Below, one piece after another: positions 51,729 through 61,268 of a stretch of DNA of 64,000 nt. The stretch spans positions 81,019 to 145,018 of the forward strand of contig JANQNF010000046.1 of NCBI GenBank assembly GCA_028279705.1, given 5' to 3'. The number at the start of each line of letters is the position of its first letter. Positions within the stretch are counted from its first letter, which is position 1. The DNA is from an archaeon. GTDB lineage: Archaea > Aenigmatarchaeota > Aenigmatarchaeia > QMZP01 > JAFGSV01. A program made the translations under genes and the position numbers. Under the pieces are notes generated by a model. The model saw only the letters and a list, made by a program, of their open reading frames with translations. It did not search any database and was not told the origin of the DNA.

Positions 51729-51752
51729 AAAAGTAACGTTTTGGTTACTTTT
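51729..51752 (+). promoter_or_regulatory. Palindromic recombinase-type site upstream of the right recombinase
   Basis: AAAAGTAAC and GTTACTTTT are perfect 9-bp inverted arms around the 6-bp centre GTTTTG. This is the geometry of a tyrosine-recombinase core site, and the same centre occurs inside both 58-bp repeats. It overlaps the probable TATA region of the recombinase gene (CTTTTATTTA), so it may also be an operator through which recombinase controls its own gene. Confidence 0.55.
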
Positions 51753-51773
51753 ATTTAAGGGCGTAACCTAAAT

Positions 51774-52355
51774 ATGTATATGGGAACCACGGAAAACGAG
51801 TCAGTGTATTATCTGACCCGGGAGGAAGTTAAGAAAATTATAACCGTCGCCGGATCTCTCAGGGATAGGGTGATTCTGAAAATCCTTGCAAGAACTGGGA
51901 TGAGACGCGGAGAACTCAGGGATCTTGAAGTGAGGGATTTAGATTTCGAGAAAAGAAGATTGTACATAAGAAGCGGGAAAGGTGATAAGAGTAGAACAGT
52001 TCCCGTAGATTCTGATACGCTACAGGATGTCCGCTTTTACTTGGGTGAACGAAAAGACGGTAAATTGATACAGAGTAATAAGGCAGAATCAATATCACTC
52101 AAGCAAATAAACGAGATATGTGCCAAAACTGGCAAAATGGCTAGGGTAAAGCATCCAAATCCTGCCAAAGAAGAGGTAAATCCACACCTTTTCAGGCATT
52201 CATTTGCACGCTTCATGCTGGAAAAAGGTATGAGAATGGAAGAAGTTCAGAAGGTCCTTGGTCATTCCAGTATCAAGACCACGATGGACGTTTATGGTAC
52301 TCCCGGCATGGAAAGTGTTCAATCTAGTTATGACAGAATTATGGACGAATTGTAA
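51774..52355 (+). CDS. Minimal tyrosine recombinase (right)
   Basis: 193 residues, paralogue of 46409-46978, with the same complete active site: TGMRRGEL, RSGKGDKSR, HLFRHSF, LGHSS and DVYGTPG. The block from TLQDVRFYLGERK to SLKQINE is almost unchanged between the two. Like its partner it lacks the N-terminal core-binding domain. Starts at 51774 or two codons later. It reads outward from the inverted-repeat segment. Confidence 0.9.
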   Translation: MYMGTTENESVYYLTREEVKKIITVAGSLRDRVILKILARTGMRRGELRDLEVRDLDFEKRRLYIRSGKGDKSRTVPVDSDTLQDVRFYLGERKDGKLIQSNKAESISLKQINEICAKTGKMARVKHPNPAKEEVNPHLFRHSFARFMLEKGMRMEEVQKVLGHSSIKTTMDVYGTPGMESVQSSYDRIMDEL

Positions 52356-52446
52356 ATTACCACTGACAATAAACTTCAGAATTACTTGAAACATGACGCG
52401 TAATGACCTGCCAATTTAATAGTGTTCACCATCATAATATTTCTAC

Positions 52447-52842
52447 ATGGATCGTGATACCACTTTTAGGATATTTCTGAAAAAAGGGTATATTAAGGAT
52501 TTACTTGAAAATTATGACAAACTGGATAAATTATATGGAGAACTCGGGTGCGTACAAGAAAGCGTCGGTTCAAATATCAGCAAGATTTCTTATATTGATG
52601 TGATTCCCACCAGCAGTGACGGTCTTCTGAATGAAATCGATCTTAAAGATGATAAATACGGATTCATAGAGAAAATAGTGAAATTTGAGCCTGAAATTAA
52701 AAAATCAAGAATCGGTCTTGATGATGCCATGGAAGTATCGAAGACGACTTTAAATGAACATGGCGGGGAGACAAAATCAGATAGATTAGGTGATAATATC
52801 AAAAAACTTATCAGAAAGACCAGCAAATATGCTGCTTTGTGA
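52447..52842 (+). CDS. Hypothetical soluble protein
   Basis: 131 residues, charged and mostly helical, with YIKDLLENYDKLDKLYGELG. No family recognised. It lies just outside the recombinase region and is convergent with the next gene. Confidence 0.5.
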   Translation: MDRDTTFRIFLKKGYIKDLLENYDKLDKLYGELGCVQESVGSNISKISYIDVIPTSSDGLLNEIDLKDDKYGFIEKIVKFEPEIKKSRIGLDDAMEVSKTTLNEHGGETKSDRLGDNIKKLIRKTSKYAAL

Positions 52843-52853
52843 AAACTAATTGA

Positions 52854-53423
52854 TCAGTTAAGTCCGAGAACGCTGCTCCCATTGACCCGCTTCATGATTT
52901 GGGGATAATAAACTCTTATTTCATCCATCACGGAATCGGGTTCCCCGGCTTTGTATACATAGTCCAATACACCGACGTCTTTGAAGTCTTCACAATTCCT
53001 GGGATCTCCCAATTTTATAAGCTGTATGATGTGATCAGGATCGGCCAGGACCAGTCCCATCGGCAGACCGTGTGGTTCAACCTCGCCTATGAGAAAATCC
53101 ACGAATTTCCTGTCAATTTTATAGTCAGTAACACCCGGCGTGTCAAGATGGATTTTCCTGCAGCAATAATTATATTCCACAGACCTGTTACCAACAACAG
53201 AACCTTCGGGCACAAAGATATGACTTCCCGCGCCTTCAGCGTGATCGGTGTACTTGAATTCTGTGGCAACTACCAGACAGTCTTTATTGATTACAGACAC
53301 TTTTTTGTTCGTCTTAAAATGATCCTCGAAATTCCTGTCACCGTAGTGTATCATGGCTACGTTCCATAGGTACATCTGGGTTTCTTCTATTAACCTGTCA
53401 AAATAGCCCGGATTTCCACTCAT
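52854..53423 (-). CDS. Hypothetical soluble protein
   Basis: 189 residues, alpha/beta. Notable stretches are CLVVATEFKYTDHAEGAG, GSVVGNRSVEYNYCCRKIH and EPHGLPMGLVLADPDH. The aspartate/lysine pattern in the middle strands recalls nuclease-like folds but is not enough to assign one. No signal peptide. Confidence 0.5.
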   Translation of the reverse strand: MSGNPGYFDRLIEETQMYLWNVAMIHYGDRNFEDHFKTNKKVSVINKDCLVVATEFKYTDHAEGAGSHIFVPEGSVVGNRSVEYNYCCRKIHLDTPGVTDYKIDRKFVDFLIGEVEPHGLPMGLVLADPDHIIQLIKLGDPRNCEDFKDVGVLDYVYKAGEPDSVMDEIRVYYPQIMKRVNGSSVLGLN

Positions 53424-53491
53424 ATTTCTACATTGGTGGAAAATAATTTAAGTCAATTTGAAGGGAAAATTCATTTTTATCGCATGTGTAT

Positions 53492-53499
53492 GTTTAAAC
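53492..53499 (+). promoter_or_regulatory. GTTTAAAC box upstream of the giant cysteine-rich gene
   Basis: Perfect palindrome 35 nt before the ATG at 53535, the same element and spacing as before two PAS genes and the YadA-like gene. Confidence 0.5.
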
Positions 53500-53534
53500 A
53501 TCCTTTAATTAACTGGTATAGAAAATAATATTAT

Positions 53535-56500
53535 ATGAGTATAGGGCACTCCTCGTGTATACTATTTACTTTTTTCATTTCAGCGCTCCTCATCTTCTCA
53601 TGCACGGTTTCTGCCAAGTCCGATTCTGACGTAAACATAGATCTCGACGACATAAAGGATAAGATAGAGTCTATAGCCCATTACGCAGAGGAGTACGAGA
53701 TAGGAAACATCAACTACCTGCAGCTTAACGTGTACGGTCACCAGATAAGGGCAGACCTAAACGTCATGCTCGGGGGAAGCATTGGTGAAGAGTGGGGAAG
53801 GATACCCCCAGAAAGCATAAAGAAGGTTTTCGGTGAACCAACAGACTACACACACTGGATATGGGTGGAAAACGCCCACCACGACAAAAGGCTTGACGAA
53901 GCAATGCCCTGGTGGGAGAGGGTGGTTTTTGATGGCAGGAAGGTCCAGATCATGTTCAACGCGTTTCCGCACCTGATAGAAAAGGATGGAAAAGAGCACC
54001 TGTTCTACTCGGTAGACCTGAACGTAAAGTTCAAAAAGAGGTTTGAGTTCAATCTGGAGAGCATGCTTTCCGAGATAGCCGACCTTGCTGAAGTCCACAA
54101 CAGGACAAGAAGCCAGGGCAGCGCTGAGACGTTCGTTGAGAAGATGATAGAGTATGAGAGACTTCTCAGGTTCTTCATGGAAAGCAACCTCGAAAACTGC
54201 GTCGAGGTGGTAGGCGATCTTTTCGAGCCAGAGGAGAAGTGGCCAAAGCAGAAGATGGTGCAGTGGGAATTTTCAGTCTACAGCGGCGGGAACCTGGAGA
54301 TTATGGGAAGGATCGACTTCTGCGAGGACTGTGAGTGGCGCTGGATGCACATGGAGCTCAGGCCCGAGTTCAGGGGCCCTGTGAAGATGGACATGTGGAA
54401 GTCCGAATACACGGAATTCGAAAAGGAGTTTGACGAGAAGGAGTATGATAAGTATACTATATACGAGCTTAACGGGCTGCTTGAGAAGGCCGTAAGTGAC
54501 ATGAAGAGATATGCCAGGGAATTCGAGGACAATGAAGATGAAAACGCGATAAAGGAATTGTTCAGGAAAAGGCAGGAAATAGAGATGGTCAACAGGGTGC
54601 TTGACAGGAAGCACAACGAAATGCATGATTTCGACAAGGGGGTGGCAGAAGACATAGAATCCGGCAAGCTTGATGGTCCCGGAGACTGCGAGAACCTTGA
54701 GCGGTGCAGGAAATACTGCGATTTCTATGAGAATCATGAAGAATGCAGGGACTTCATGTACGAACTGCGCGTGGACTACCTCGACGAGCTGTTCGGCGAA
54801 TATGACGTCAACAAGATAGTGCTCGAGCAGGTCGAGTGGGAGAAGAGGCTTTTTGAGGAGGTCGAGACCCATCAGGAGAGCTGGTGCAGGCACGCAAGGG
54901 ACATCCAGTGCGAGGACGATGAGGGATGCGTAGACGCCAAGTGTGTACCGGCGCTTGGAGGCGATGAGACGTGCGACAATGGTATGGATGACGACGGTGA
55001 CAACGTTGTTGACTGCCAGGACCCGGACTGCTGGGAAGAAAGACACTGCGGCAAGCTGTGCGAGGGAGTGTGCGACCGTGACGGTGGATGCTGGGAAACC
55101 GTGCACGAAACGTGCTCTGGCAAGTGCAGTGAATGCTGGGAATGCCACGAGACCGGCGACGGTGAGAAGTGCCATGAGATATGTGAAAAGGAATGCCACC
55201 CATGCCACGACAGCGACACCATACGAAACGCCTGTGAGGATTGCTGGACCTGCGAGGATGAGGCCTATGGCGGATGCCACGTCGCCTGTAAGCCATGTGA
55301 GGAATGCAGCCGCAAAAGGGACGCAACAGTCGAGAGCATATTCGCCGAAGTAAGGAGCGGAAACATTGAGACTCCGGGTAACTGCATGTCCGAAGATGAG
55401 TGCCACAGGTTCTGCCATGAGAACAACTTCGGGGACTGCTGGGAGATGCTTGAAAAGATAGGGCTCACTGGGGAAGACCTTGACTGCGGCCAGGATTGCA
55501 AGGAATGCACGATATGTAACTATGAAAACGGGGACTTCCAGTGCATGCCAAACCAGGCGTTCAACATGGAAGAAGGATACTGCGAATGTGAGAGCGCCAC
55601 ATTCGACTGCGACGGTATCTGGGACAATGGCTGCGAGTCGATAGCGCCATGCGAAGGCGGGCCCTGCATGGAGGAGTGCAAGGAATGCGACAAATGCTGG
55701 CAGGACAACGAGTGCGACTACCACCTGGACGAGTGCATGGCCAAGTGCGACAGCGAGGACAGGACTTGCACTGAGGTGTGCGAAACTGCAAGGAACGAGT
55801 GTCACAACGAGTGTAATGAGCTCTGCCCGCAGTGCAACATCTGCAGGAACCCTGACCTTCCAACATACATCTGCGACGGCGTCGAGCAGCTGGAGCCATG
55901 TCAGGTCGAATACATATGTAACGGCGTCAGGCAGTTCAAGCCCTGTGAGATATACATCTGTGACGGAAAGGAGTACACTGAACCGTGCGACGAGATAAAC
56001 GTCACCTGCGGCGAGAACCAGGTGCTGGACGGGGACAACACGTGCGTCTGCGAGGAGGGCTACAAGGACTGCGACAACGATGGCAACTGCGAGCCGACCA
56101 TTTCATGCGGCTATGAGATATGTAACGACAACGAGGACAATAATGACGACGGTCTCATCGACTGCATGGATTCCACCTGTAACAACGTGATATGCGGCTC
56201 TGACGAGAGCACAGGTAAGATGCTGGTATGCATAGAAAGGAGGTGTTCTGACCCGGAAACTGTTATTATACCAATAGAAGTGTCCGTGTGCGGAAACCAT
56301 ATATGCGAGAACGATGAAAGTGAGGAATCCTGCCCAGAGGACTGCGTAATCTGCGAGGTACACCACCCGCCTGACTGCCCGAATGGTAAGATCATATGGA
56401 AAGGCAAGGACCAGTTCGGCTGCCATTTCCCGCCCATATGCGTGGTAACTGAGGAAATGTGCGAGGTGGACGATGACTGCCCGCAGCCGCCCTGCGGGGT

Positions 56501-59153
56501 TTCTCAGTGTATCGGTGGTGAGTGTAAGGTTACGGAACTGACAGCAGACTGCGAGGAAGGATGCACTGAAGGCAAGAAGAAAAAGAGGCAGTGCAGCGAC
56601 GGGTCCGAAATAACGACAGCCATATGTTCATCACACAGGTGGATAGAAACAGGCCACGACTGCGCTGAGGCCGGGGCCGCGCCGATACCGTCTCCAGTCA
56701 CAGGCGGTTCTTCTTCTACGCCTTCTGCACCCGCTCCAGAAGAGCCAGCTGCAGGAGAACCTGAGGAACCTGCCGCACCGGAAGAGCCTGACGAGGAGCC
56801 CGAACCAGAAGTGACCGAGGACGAGACTGTCGAGCCAGAAGAAGAACCGGAAACCCCGGAAGAGCCGCCCGAAGGTGAGGTGAGCGAGGCTGAAGAGGAA
56901 GTCGCAGGAGAGGAAGATGTTACTGAAGAGGATGTAGCAGCAGAACCCGAAGAGGAGGAAGAGGAACCGGAAGCTACGGAACCTGAGATTGCGCCCGAAG
57001 TGGAAGAGGAAGATGAGGAAATAGAGGATGAATGCAGGCTGGCATCAGACTGCGGCGGTCCGCAGGACGTGTGCTCAAACGGCAACTGCGTTACCCTGCC
57101 GATAAAAGTCGAGGAGGAACCGGAGCATACGCCTGAACCGGTACCAGAACCCGAACCTGAGCCAGAGCCTGAAGTGGTCGAAGCTGAGCCGGAAGTAGAA
57201 GAGCCCGAGCAGCCCGAGACTGAGGAAGCACCTGCTCCTGAAGAACCAGAAGAAGAACCCGTTGCTGCACCTGAACCGGAACCCGAGCCGGAGCCTGAAC
57301 CTGAGCCAGAGCCGGAACCAGCACCTGAACCGGAACCCGAGCCCGAACCTGAAGGGCCACCCACGGGACAGATCACAGGGCAGGCTGTATCACTTTTCGA
57401 CGTGTTTTCCGGATGGTTCACCGGACTTGCCGCCGGTGATGATGAGAGGGAGGAGATCAAGCACAAGTGCGACGACGAGTGCGAACCCTGCTGGAACTGC
57501 TGGGAAGACTTCAACATGCTAATGGATGATATAGAAAACGGAAAAGTTGACGGTCCAAACGATTGCTCCGAAAGGATGGAATGCGAAGAATATTGCCACA
57601 AGTGGGAGAACCAGGGAGATTGTAACGACTTTGCGAAAGATCACGGCATGGAAGTTTGGAACTGCTGGGACACGTTCTGCCAGCCATGTGAGATATGCAG
57701 GTACGAAAGTGGCGAGATGAAATGCAACGCCAACCAGTATTTTGATTTCGAACAGGCCCACTGCGACTGCGAAGAGGGATGGTCTGATTGCGACGGTGAC
57801 TGGGACAACGGGTGCGAAAAGTCCGGAGATGACTGCACGGGATGCCAGAGCAAGTCAGACTGTGCATCAGACAGGTGCGCTCCCTGGGGAAACGTCATCC
57901 AGCAGTTCGACTGCGAGAAGGGTGAGGAATGGACCCATGAGAAATCCATGGTAAGCTTCAGGGCAACGTGCAGGATGTACCCAGGAAAGCGCACCGAAGG
58001 ATGGGCACACTTTGACATGTGGGGCGAGGAAGCGTTTGAGGACCTAAGGCGCCTGTGGGAAGAAAAGGAAAGGGAATTTGGAGACGAATGGTGCCTTTAC
58101 GATCTTGAAAACGCGATAAAGAAGAGGCATGAGATACAGGAATCGTTCGACGAGGAGTTCGTGAAATGGTTCTTTGAGGACCACGTGCCTTCATCGCCCG
58201 ATGAATGGGACAAGCAGATGGGCGGCATCTTCGACTCGTACTGGAGGATAGTTGACACAAACAGGGAGACTGCAGAAAGGATGCTTTGTGCCGGACTGAC
58301 CGATATACCTGAAGGTTATGAACCCATTGACATAAGCTACGACACAGAATACGGTTCTGTGAGGATATGGGAAGTGGAGACCACCACAAGCATGTTCGGC
58401 GAACCCGTAAGGATATTCTCACCTTACATGCAAATATGGATATTCCCAACAAAGGAGTTCATGAAACAGGAATTCCAGGATGCCATGGAAAAGGGTATGA
58501 TGCCAGGGCCTGAAGGAAAGGAGAAACCCGAGATGTCGCCAAGCGACATAGAGAAGATGAGGAAAGATCCGACTGCTATGGGTACGCTGAGTTCCATAAT
58601 GGACAAGTACGGCGGAGAAGGCACTTTCTTGTTCAGGGTAGTGGACGGGCAGGAGACGGTCTTCAACGCGCTCGTCACGGTAAATGATGAAGTGCTACTC
58701 AAGATGGAGCCAATGGAAGAGTACGGTGGAGATTATGACGCCATGATGGAAGTGGATTTCGACTTCTTCTACGACCTCATACAGACAGTTGAAAAAGACA
58801 TGCAGGGAGGTCACACCGAATACCCGCCATGGGAACGGGACAATTTCAGGGTCGGTGATGTGTTCAAGGGGACGGTGGACGGCCTGAGGATATGGTGGTT
58901 TATCAATTCCGGCATAATGAGCGGGAAGATACGTGCAGAACCTTCTGATGCCCTCGGTGACGGCCTTTCGATAATGCAGATGATGTTTGAGCGCGGCGGT
59001 CCGGATGACCGTGAAGGTGGAAAGGACCGCGGTGAAGGAAAGGGTATGGAAGAAGGTGGTCATGGTGAAGGAGAAGGTCCCGGCGGCGGGGAAGGACGAG
59101 GCGAAGGCGGCCAGGAAAAACAGGGAGACGGTAAGGGACCAAGACCGTTCTGA
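53535..59153 (+). CDS. Giant cysteine-rich secreted surface protein
   Basis: 1872 residues. Signal peptide ([12 protein letters not shown]), then a charged N-terminal domain; from about residue 375 cysteines are very dense. There are three copies of a module D-I/V-x-x-G-x-x-D-G-P-x-D/N-C (near 54660, 55350 and 57530), two DNDGD-type calcium loops ending V/I-DC-x-D-x-x-C (near residues 480 and 865), an acidic Glu/Pro linker (about 1055-1273), a short hydrophobic segment with [10 protein letters not shown], a second cysteine-rich part, and a C-terminal domain that echoes the N-terminal one ([15 protein letters not shown] versus [17 protein letters not shown]). The end is Gly/Glu-rich. It is probably a cell-surface or matrix protein; binding partner unknown. 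Confidence 0.75.
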   Translation: MSIGHSSCILFTFFISALLIFSCTVSAKSDSDVNIDLDDIKDKIESIAHYAEEYEIGNINYLQLNVYGHQIRADLNVMLGGSIGEEWGRIPPESIKKVFGEPTDYTHWIWVENAHHDKRLDEAMPWWERVVFDGRKVQIMFNAFPHLIEKDGKEHLFYSVDLNVKFKKRFEFNLESMLSEIADLAEVHNRTRSQGSAETFVEKMIEYERLLRFFMESNLENCVEVVGDLFEPEEKWPKQKMVQWEFSVYSGGNLEIMGRIDFCEDCEWRWMHMELRPEFRGPVKMDMWKSEYTEFEKEFDEKEYDKYTIYELNGLLEKAVSDMKRYAREFEDNEDENAIKELFRKRQEIEMVNRVLDRKHNEMHDFDKGVAEDIESGKLDGPGDCENLERCRKYCDFYENHEECRDFMYELRVDYLDELFGEYDVNKIVLEQVEWEKRLFEEVETHQESWCRHARDIQCEDDEGCVDAKCVPALGGDETCDNGMDDDGDNVVDCQDPDCWEERHCGKLCEGVCDRDGGCWETVHETCSGKCSECWECHETGDGEKCHEICEKECHPCHDSDTIRNACEDCWTCEDEAYGGCHVACKPCEECSRKRDATVESIFAEVRSGNIETPGNCMSEDECHRFCHENNFGDCWEMLEKIGLTGEDLDCGQDCKECTICNYENGDFQCMPNQAFNMEEGYCECESATFDCDGIWDNGCESIAPCEGGPCMEECKECDKCWQDNECDYHLDECMAKCDSEDRTCTEVCETARNECHNECNELCPQCNICRNPDLPTYICDGVEQLEPCQVEYICNGVRQFKPCEIYICDGKEYTEPCDEINVTCGENQVLDGDNTCVCEEGYKDCDNDGNCEPTISCGYEICNDNEDNNDDGLIDCMDSTCNNVICGSDESTGKMLVCIERRCSDPETVIIPIEVSVCGNHICENDESEESCPEDCVICEVHHPPDCPNGKIIWKGKDQFGCHFPPICVVTEEMCEVDDDCPQPPCGVSQCIGGECKVTELTADCEEGCTEGKKKKRQCSDGSEITTAICSSHRWIETGHDCAEAGAAPIPSPVTGGSSSTPSAPAPEEPAAGEPEEPAAPEEPDEEPEPEVTEDETVEPEEEPETPEEPPEGEVSEAEEEVAGEEDVTEEDVAAEPEEEEEEPEATEPEIAPEVEEEDEEIEDECRLASDCGGPQDVCSNGNCVTLPIKVEEEPEHTPEPVPEPEPEPEPEVVEAEPEVEEPEQPETEEAPAPEEPEEEPVAAPEPEPEPEPEPEPEPEPAPEPEPEPEPEGPPTGQITGQAVSLFDVFSGWFTGLAAGDDEREEIKHKCDDECEPCWNCWEDFNMLMDDIENGKVDGPNDCSERMECEEYCHKWENQGDCNDFAKDHGMEVWNCWDTFCQPCEICRYESGEMKCNANQYFDFEQAHCDCEEGWSDCDGDWDNGCEKSGDDCTGCQSKSDCASDRCAPWGNVIQQFDCEKGEEWTHEKSMVSFRATCRMYPGKRTEGWAHFDMWGEEAFEDLRRLWEEKEREFGDEWCLYDLENAIKKRHEIQESFDEEFVKWFFEDHVPSSPDEWDKQMGGIFDSYWRIVDTNRETAERMLCAGLTDIPEGYEPIDISYDTEYGSVRIWEVETTTSMFGEPVRIFSPYMQIWIFPTKEFMKQEFQDAMEKGMMPGPEGKEKPEMSPSDIEKMRKDPTAMGTLSSIMDKYGGEGTFLFRVVDGQETVFNALVTVNDEVLLKMEPMEEYGGDYDAMMEVDFDFFYDLIQTVEKDMQGGHTEYPPWERDNFRVGDVFKGTVDGLRIWWFINSGIMSGKIRAEPSDALGDGLSIMQMMFERGGPDDREGGKDRGEGKGMEEGGHGEGEGPGGGEGRGEGGQEKQGDGKGPRPF
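57139..57354 (+). repeat. Low-complexity Glu-Pro coding repeat
   Basis: Codons alternate Glu (GAA/GAG) and Pro (CCN) in runs of up to ten pairs, with Ala and Val breaks. This codes an extended acidic linker within the giant protein. On the other strand it opens long false frames. Confidence 0.8.
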
Positions 59154-59753
59154 TCAGGCAGTCAATTTACCACTGTTGTAAACAAAATATATGTAATTCT
59201 TATGGTGTTTCACCATTTTCTCAAAGTCATATATTGTAGGGATGTTTGAATCCGGGTGGTCTTCGATGTACGTCGTCCTCCATTCACCGAGCACTTCATC
59301 GGGTATCCTCGCAAAACGCATGATGTCACCATAATCAGTCAGTATATCAGGAAAATTGTGAATGAACGTGGGCGAAGTTCCCCATTTGGACATTATCATA
59401 CCGTTCTTCTGAAGAATGCCGCTATGGACGAGGTCATCTCCCGGTTTCTTTTTCGTATCGTAATAAAGTGCGATATCACCAGGGGCAGGCGAATCGCCTT
59501 CGAGCAAAAGATACGTTTCCAGCTTCTCGCCATCCACGTAGCCCATCGAGTATGCATGGCAATTATAACCTTCAGTTGATGGCCCGACTACAATTAACCC
59601 GCTTGGCATCTTGCTGAATATGAAGTCAAAGAAAGGGAGAACCATGTCTCCTGATAAATAGCTGGATCGTGCTTCATCCCAGACATCGTTGATCTCAATT
59701 CTCCTGTCAAAGTTTCTCGTTGTTTCAACTTCGAATAGTTTTCCTGCTCCCAT
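59154..59753 (-). CDS. Papain-like (NlpC/P60- or CHAP-type) protein
   Basis: 199 residues from the ATG at 59753, which follows a CTTATAAAA box by about 25 nt. The order Cys in TEGYNCHAYSMGYVDG, a P-G-D-I-A turn (APGDIALYYDT), His in DLVHSGILQKNG and a final SKWG strand is that of NlpC/P60 or CHAP cysteine peptidases/amidases. No signal peptide is present, so it may act in the cytoplasm or on a partner. A longer frame upstream is antisense to the radical SAM gene and is not coding. Confidence 0.65.
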   Translation of the reverse strand: MGAGKLFEVETTRNFDRRIEINDVWDEARSSYLSGDMVLPFFDFIFSKMPSGLIVVGPSTEGYNCHAYSMGYVDGEKLETYLLLEGDSPAPGDIALYYDTKKKPGDDLVHSGILQKNGMIMSKWGTSPTFIHNFPDILTDYGDIMRFARIPDEVLGEWRTTYIEDHPDSNIPTIYDFEKMVKHHKNYIYFVYNSGKLTA

Positions 59754-59855
59754 TAAAATCTTGGTGACAAAAATTTTATAAGGAGATACTATAGCGGAAT
59801 AGCGGAAAGCTACCCTCCCGTTCGGTTTATAACAGCGGTGATTGAATCCTGAATA

Positions 59856-60947
59856 ATGAACACCGCCGAGAAGGTTAAAATTCTGGGGGAGGCCGGCCGG
59901 TACGACAGTTGTGGTCCTAAGTCGTGCGAGGTGAGGGTTAAGAAGGGTCTCGGCGGTGTCTATGTTGCCAAGGCGGAGAGGAATGACTGCCGCATATTCA
60001 AGACACTCATGAAGAACACCTGCACACACGACTGCGGATATTGTGCCAATTCCGCATCGTGCAAAAAAGGGGGCAAAAAGGCCGAATACAAGCCCCGCGA
60101 GCTTGCAGACGTCTTCTCGTACATGAGAAAGAAAATGCAGGTAGACGGCCTTTTTCTGAGTTCTGCCGTGACGGGCGATCCCGACAAGGTCACAGAGGAC
60201 ATGGTAGAGGCGCTTGAGATAATACGAAACGAGCGCCGTTTTCGCGGCTACGTCCACTTCAAGGTGCTCCCGGGAACTTCCAGGCACCTCATAGACCAGG
60301 CAGCCGTACTTTCTTCAAGGATGAGCATAAACATAGAGGCACCGAACGGAAGCGTCATGGGAGAGATGTCAACTACAAAGGACTTCAGGACGGACATACT
60401 GAAGAGGCAGCGGTGGATAAGCAGGTTAAAGCTTCCCGGGGGCCAGTCCACGCAGGTGATACTAAACAGGCTTTCAACCGACAGGGAAGTTCTAAGGATG
60501 GCTTCATGGGAATACAGGGAGATGGACCTGAGGCGCGTCTATTATTCGGGATTCAAGCCGGTTTCCGGAACCCCGCTTGGGAAGGAAAGAGAAGAACCGC
60601 AGAGCAGGCAAAACCGGCTCTATAACGCTGATTTCCTGTTGAGAGACTACGGATATGCCCCAAAGGAGATATTCTCCATAATGGACGATGGGATGCTTCC
60701 TTTCGGCGATCCCAAGATGGAGATAGCAAAAGCCTCGTTCGACGGTCCCCTCGACATAAACGAGGCCTCATATGAGGAACTGATAAGGGTACCAGGCATA
60801 GGACCGAGAACTGCAAGAAAGATTCTTGATAACGGTAATGTCCAGAAATTGGGAGACCTCCACAGGCTCGGTGGCTGGACAAAGAGGGCAGAACCATTCA
60901 TAAAGATCAACGGCAGGCACCAGTCAATGCTGTGCGACTTTCGTTAG
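59856..60947 (+). CDS. Radical SAM protein with C-terminal helix-hairpin-helix (putative DNA modification/repair)
   Basis: 363 residues. The [4Fe-4S] motif is CTHDCGYC (Cys56, 60, 63); extra cysteines lie near the N-terminus and after the motif. GLFLSSAVTGDPD, HFKVLPGTSRHLIDQA, NIEAPNG and YYSGFKPV follow the family of radical SAM proteins usually paired with a uracil-DNA-glycosylase-like protein. The C-terminus has a helix-hairpin-helix RVPGIGPRTARKIL that should touch DNA. The usual glycosylase partner gene is not beside it here. Confidence 0.88.
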   Translation: MNTAEKVKILGEAGRYDSCGPKSCEVRVKKGLGGVYVAKAERNDCRIFKTLMKNTCTHDCGYCANSASCKKGGKKAEYKPRELADVFSYMRKKMQVDGLFLSSAVTGDPDKVTEDMVEALEIIRNERRFRGYVHFKVLPGTSRHLIDQAAVLSSRMSINIEAPNGSVMGEMSTTKDFRTDILKRQRWISRLKLPGGQSTQVILNRLSTDREVLRMASWEYREMDLRRVYYSGFKPVSGTPLGKEREEPQSRQNRLYNADFLLRDYGYAPKEIFSIMDDGMLPFGDPKMEIAKASFDGPLDINEASYEELIRVPGIGPRTARKILDNGNVQKLGDLHRLGGWTKRAEPFIKINGRHQSMLCDFR

Positions 60948-61162
60948 GTACTCGCATTATTGGGTATCAGCATAGGGTCTTTCTTGATATAATCCTTGAG
61001 CCCGCAACTTACAATTTTACTGGTCCCTGAAAGGTTGCCTTCGTTATGGCATACCTTTTCTTTGTATTCGAGAGACAATGCGTCAAAATCAAAAGACGAG
61101 TTTCCAGTATTAGAATTATAAAATGAGCAAAAATCACTCCAAATGCACCGATTTACTTCCAT
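60944..61162 (-). CDS. Small cysteine-containing protein
   Basis: 72 residues with four cysteines: RCIWSDFCSFYN, EKVCHNEG and IVSCGLKDY. The spacing could hold zinc. An ACATTATA box lies about 25 nt before the ATG, fitting a leaderless start. It overlaps the end of the radical SAM gene by four bases. No family recognised; moderate doubt that it is coding. Confidence 0.45.
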   Translation of the reverse strand: MEVNRCIWSDFCSFYNSNTGNSSFDFDALSLEYKEKVCHNEGNLSGTSKIVSCGLKDYIKKDPMLIPNNAST

Positions 61163-61268
61163 GTCTTCACAATGGAATATAATGTAAAAAGTTTTTTAAG
61201 CTTTGATGTATCACTGCATGAACGCAGTTGTCCCCTAATTTATATGTAATGACATTTTTTAACATCTT

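Larger units (their letters stand above)
51386..51773. other. 388-bp non-coding, very AT-rich region with right inverted repeat
   Basis: No credible gene. 51410-51480 is a run of A/T with only a few G/C, including overlapping TATA-like strings, and probably holds the promoters for the zinc-ribbon/methyltransferase pair. The right 58-bp repeat (51639-51696) and the palindromic site at 51729-51752 follow, then the right recombinase. Confidence 0.7.

Noticed and set aside
54273-55805. 510-residue minus-strand frame
   Set aside because: Antisense shadow of the giant cysteine-rich gene, created by its G/C-biased third positions; no start context and no recognisable domain.
56504-57601. Serine/glycine-rich minus-strand frame
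   Set aside because: It is the reverse of the Glu-Pro repeat and cysteine region; the low-complexity Ser/Gly run is an artefact of GAACCN repeats.
59754-60287. N-terminal extension of the papain-like gene
   Set aside because: This part is antisense to the radical SAM gene and crosses a clear AT box; the conserved part starts at 59753.
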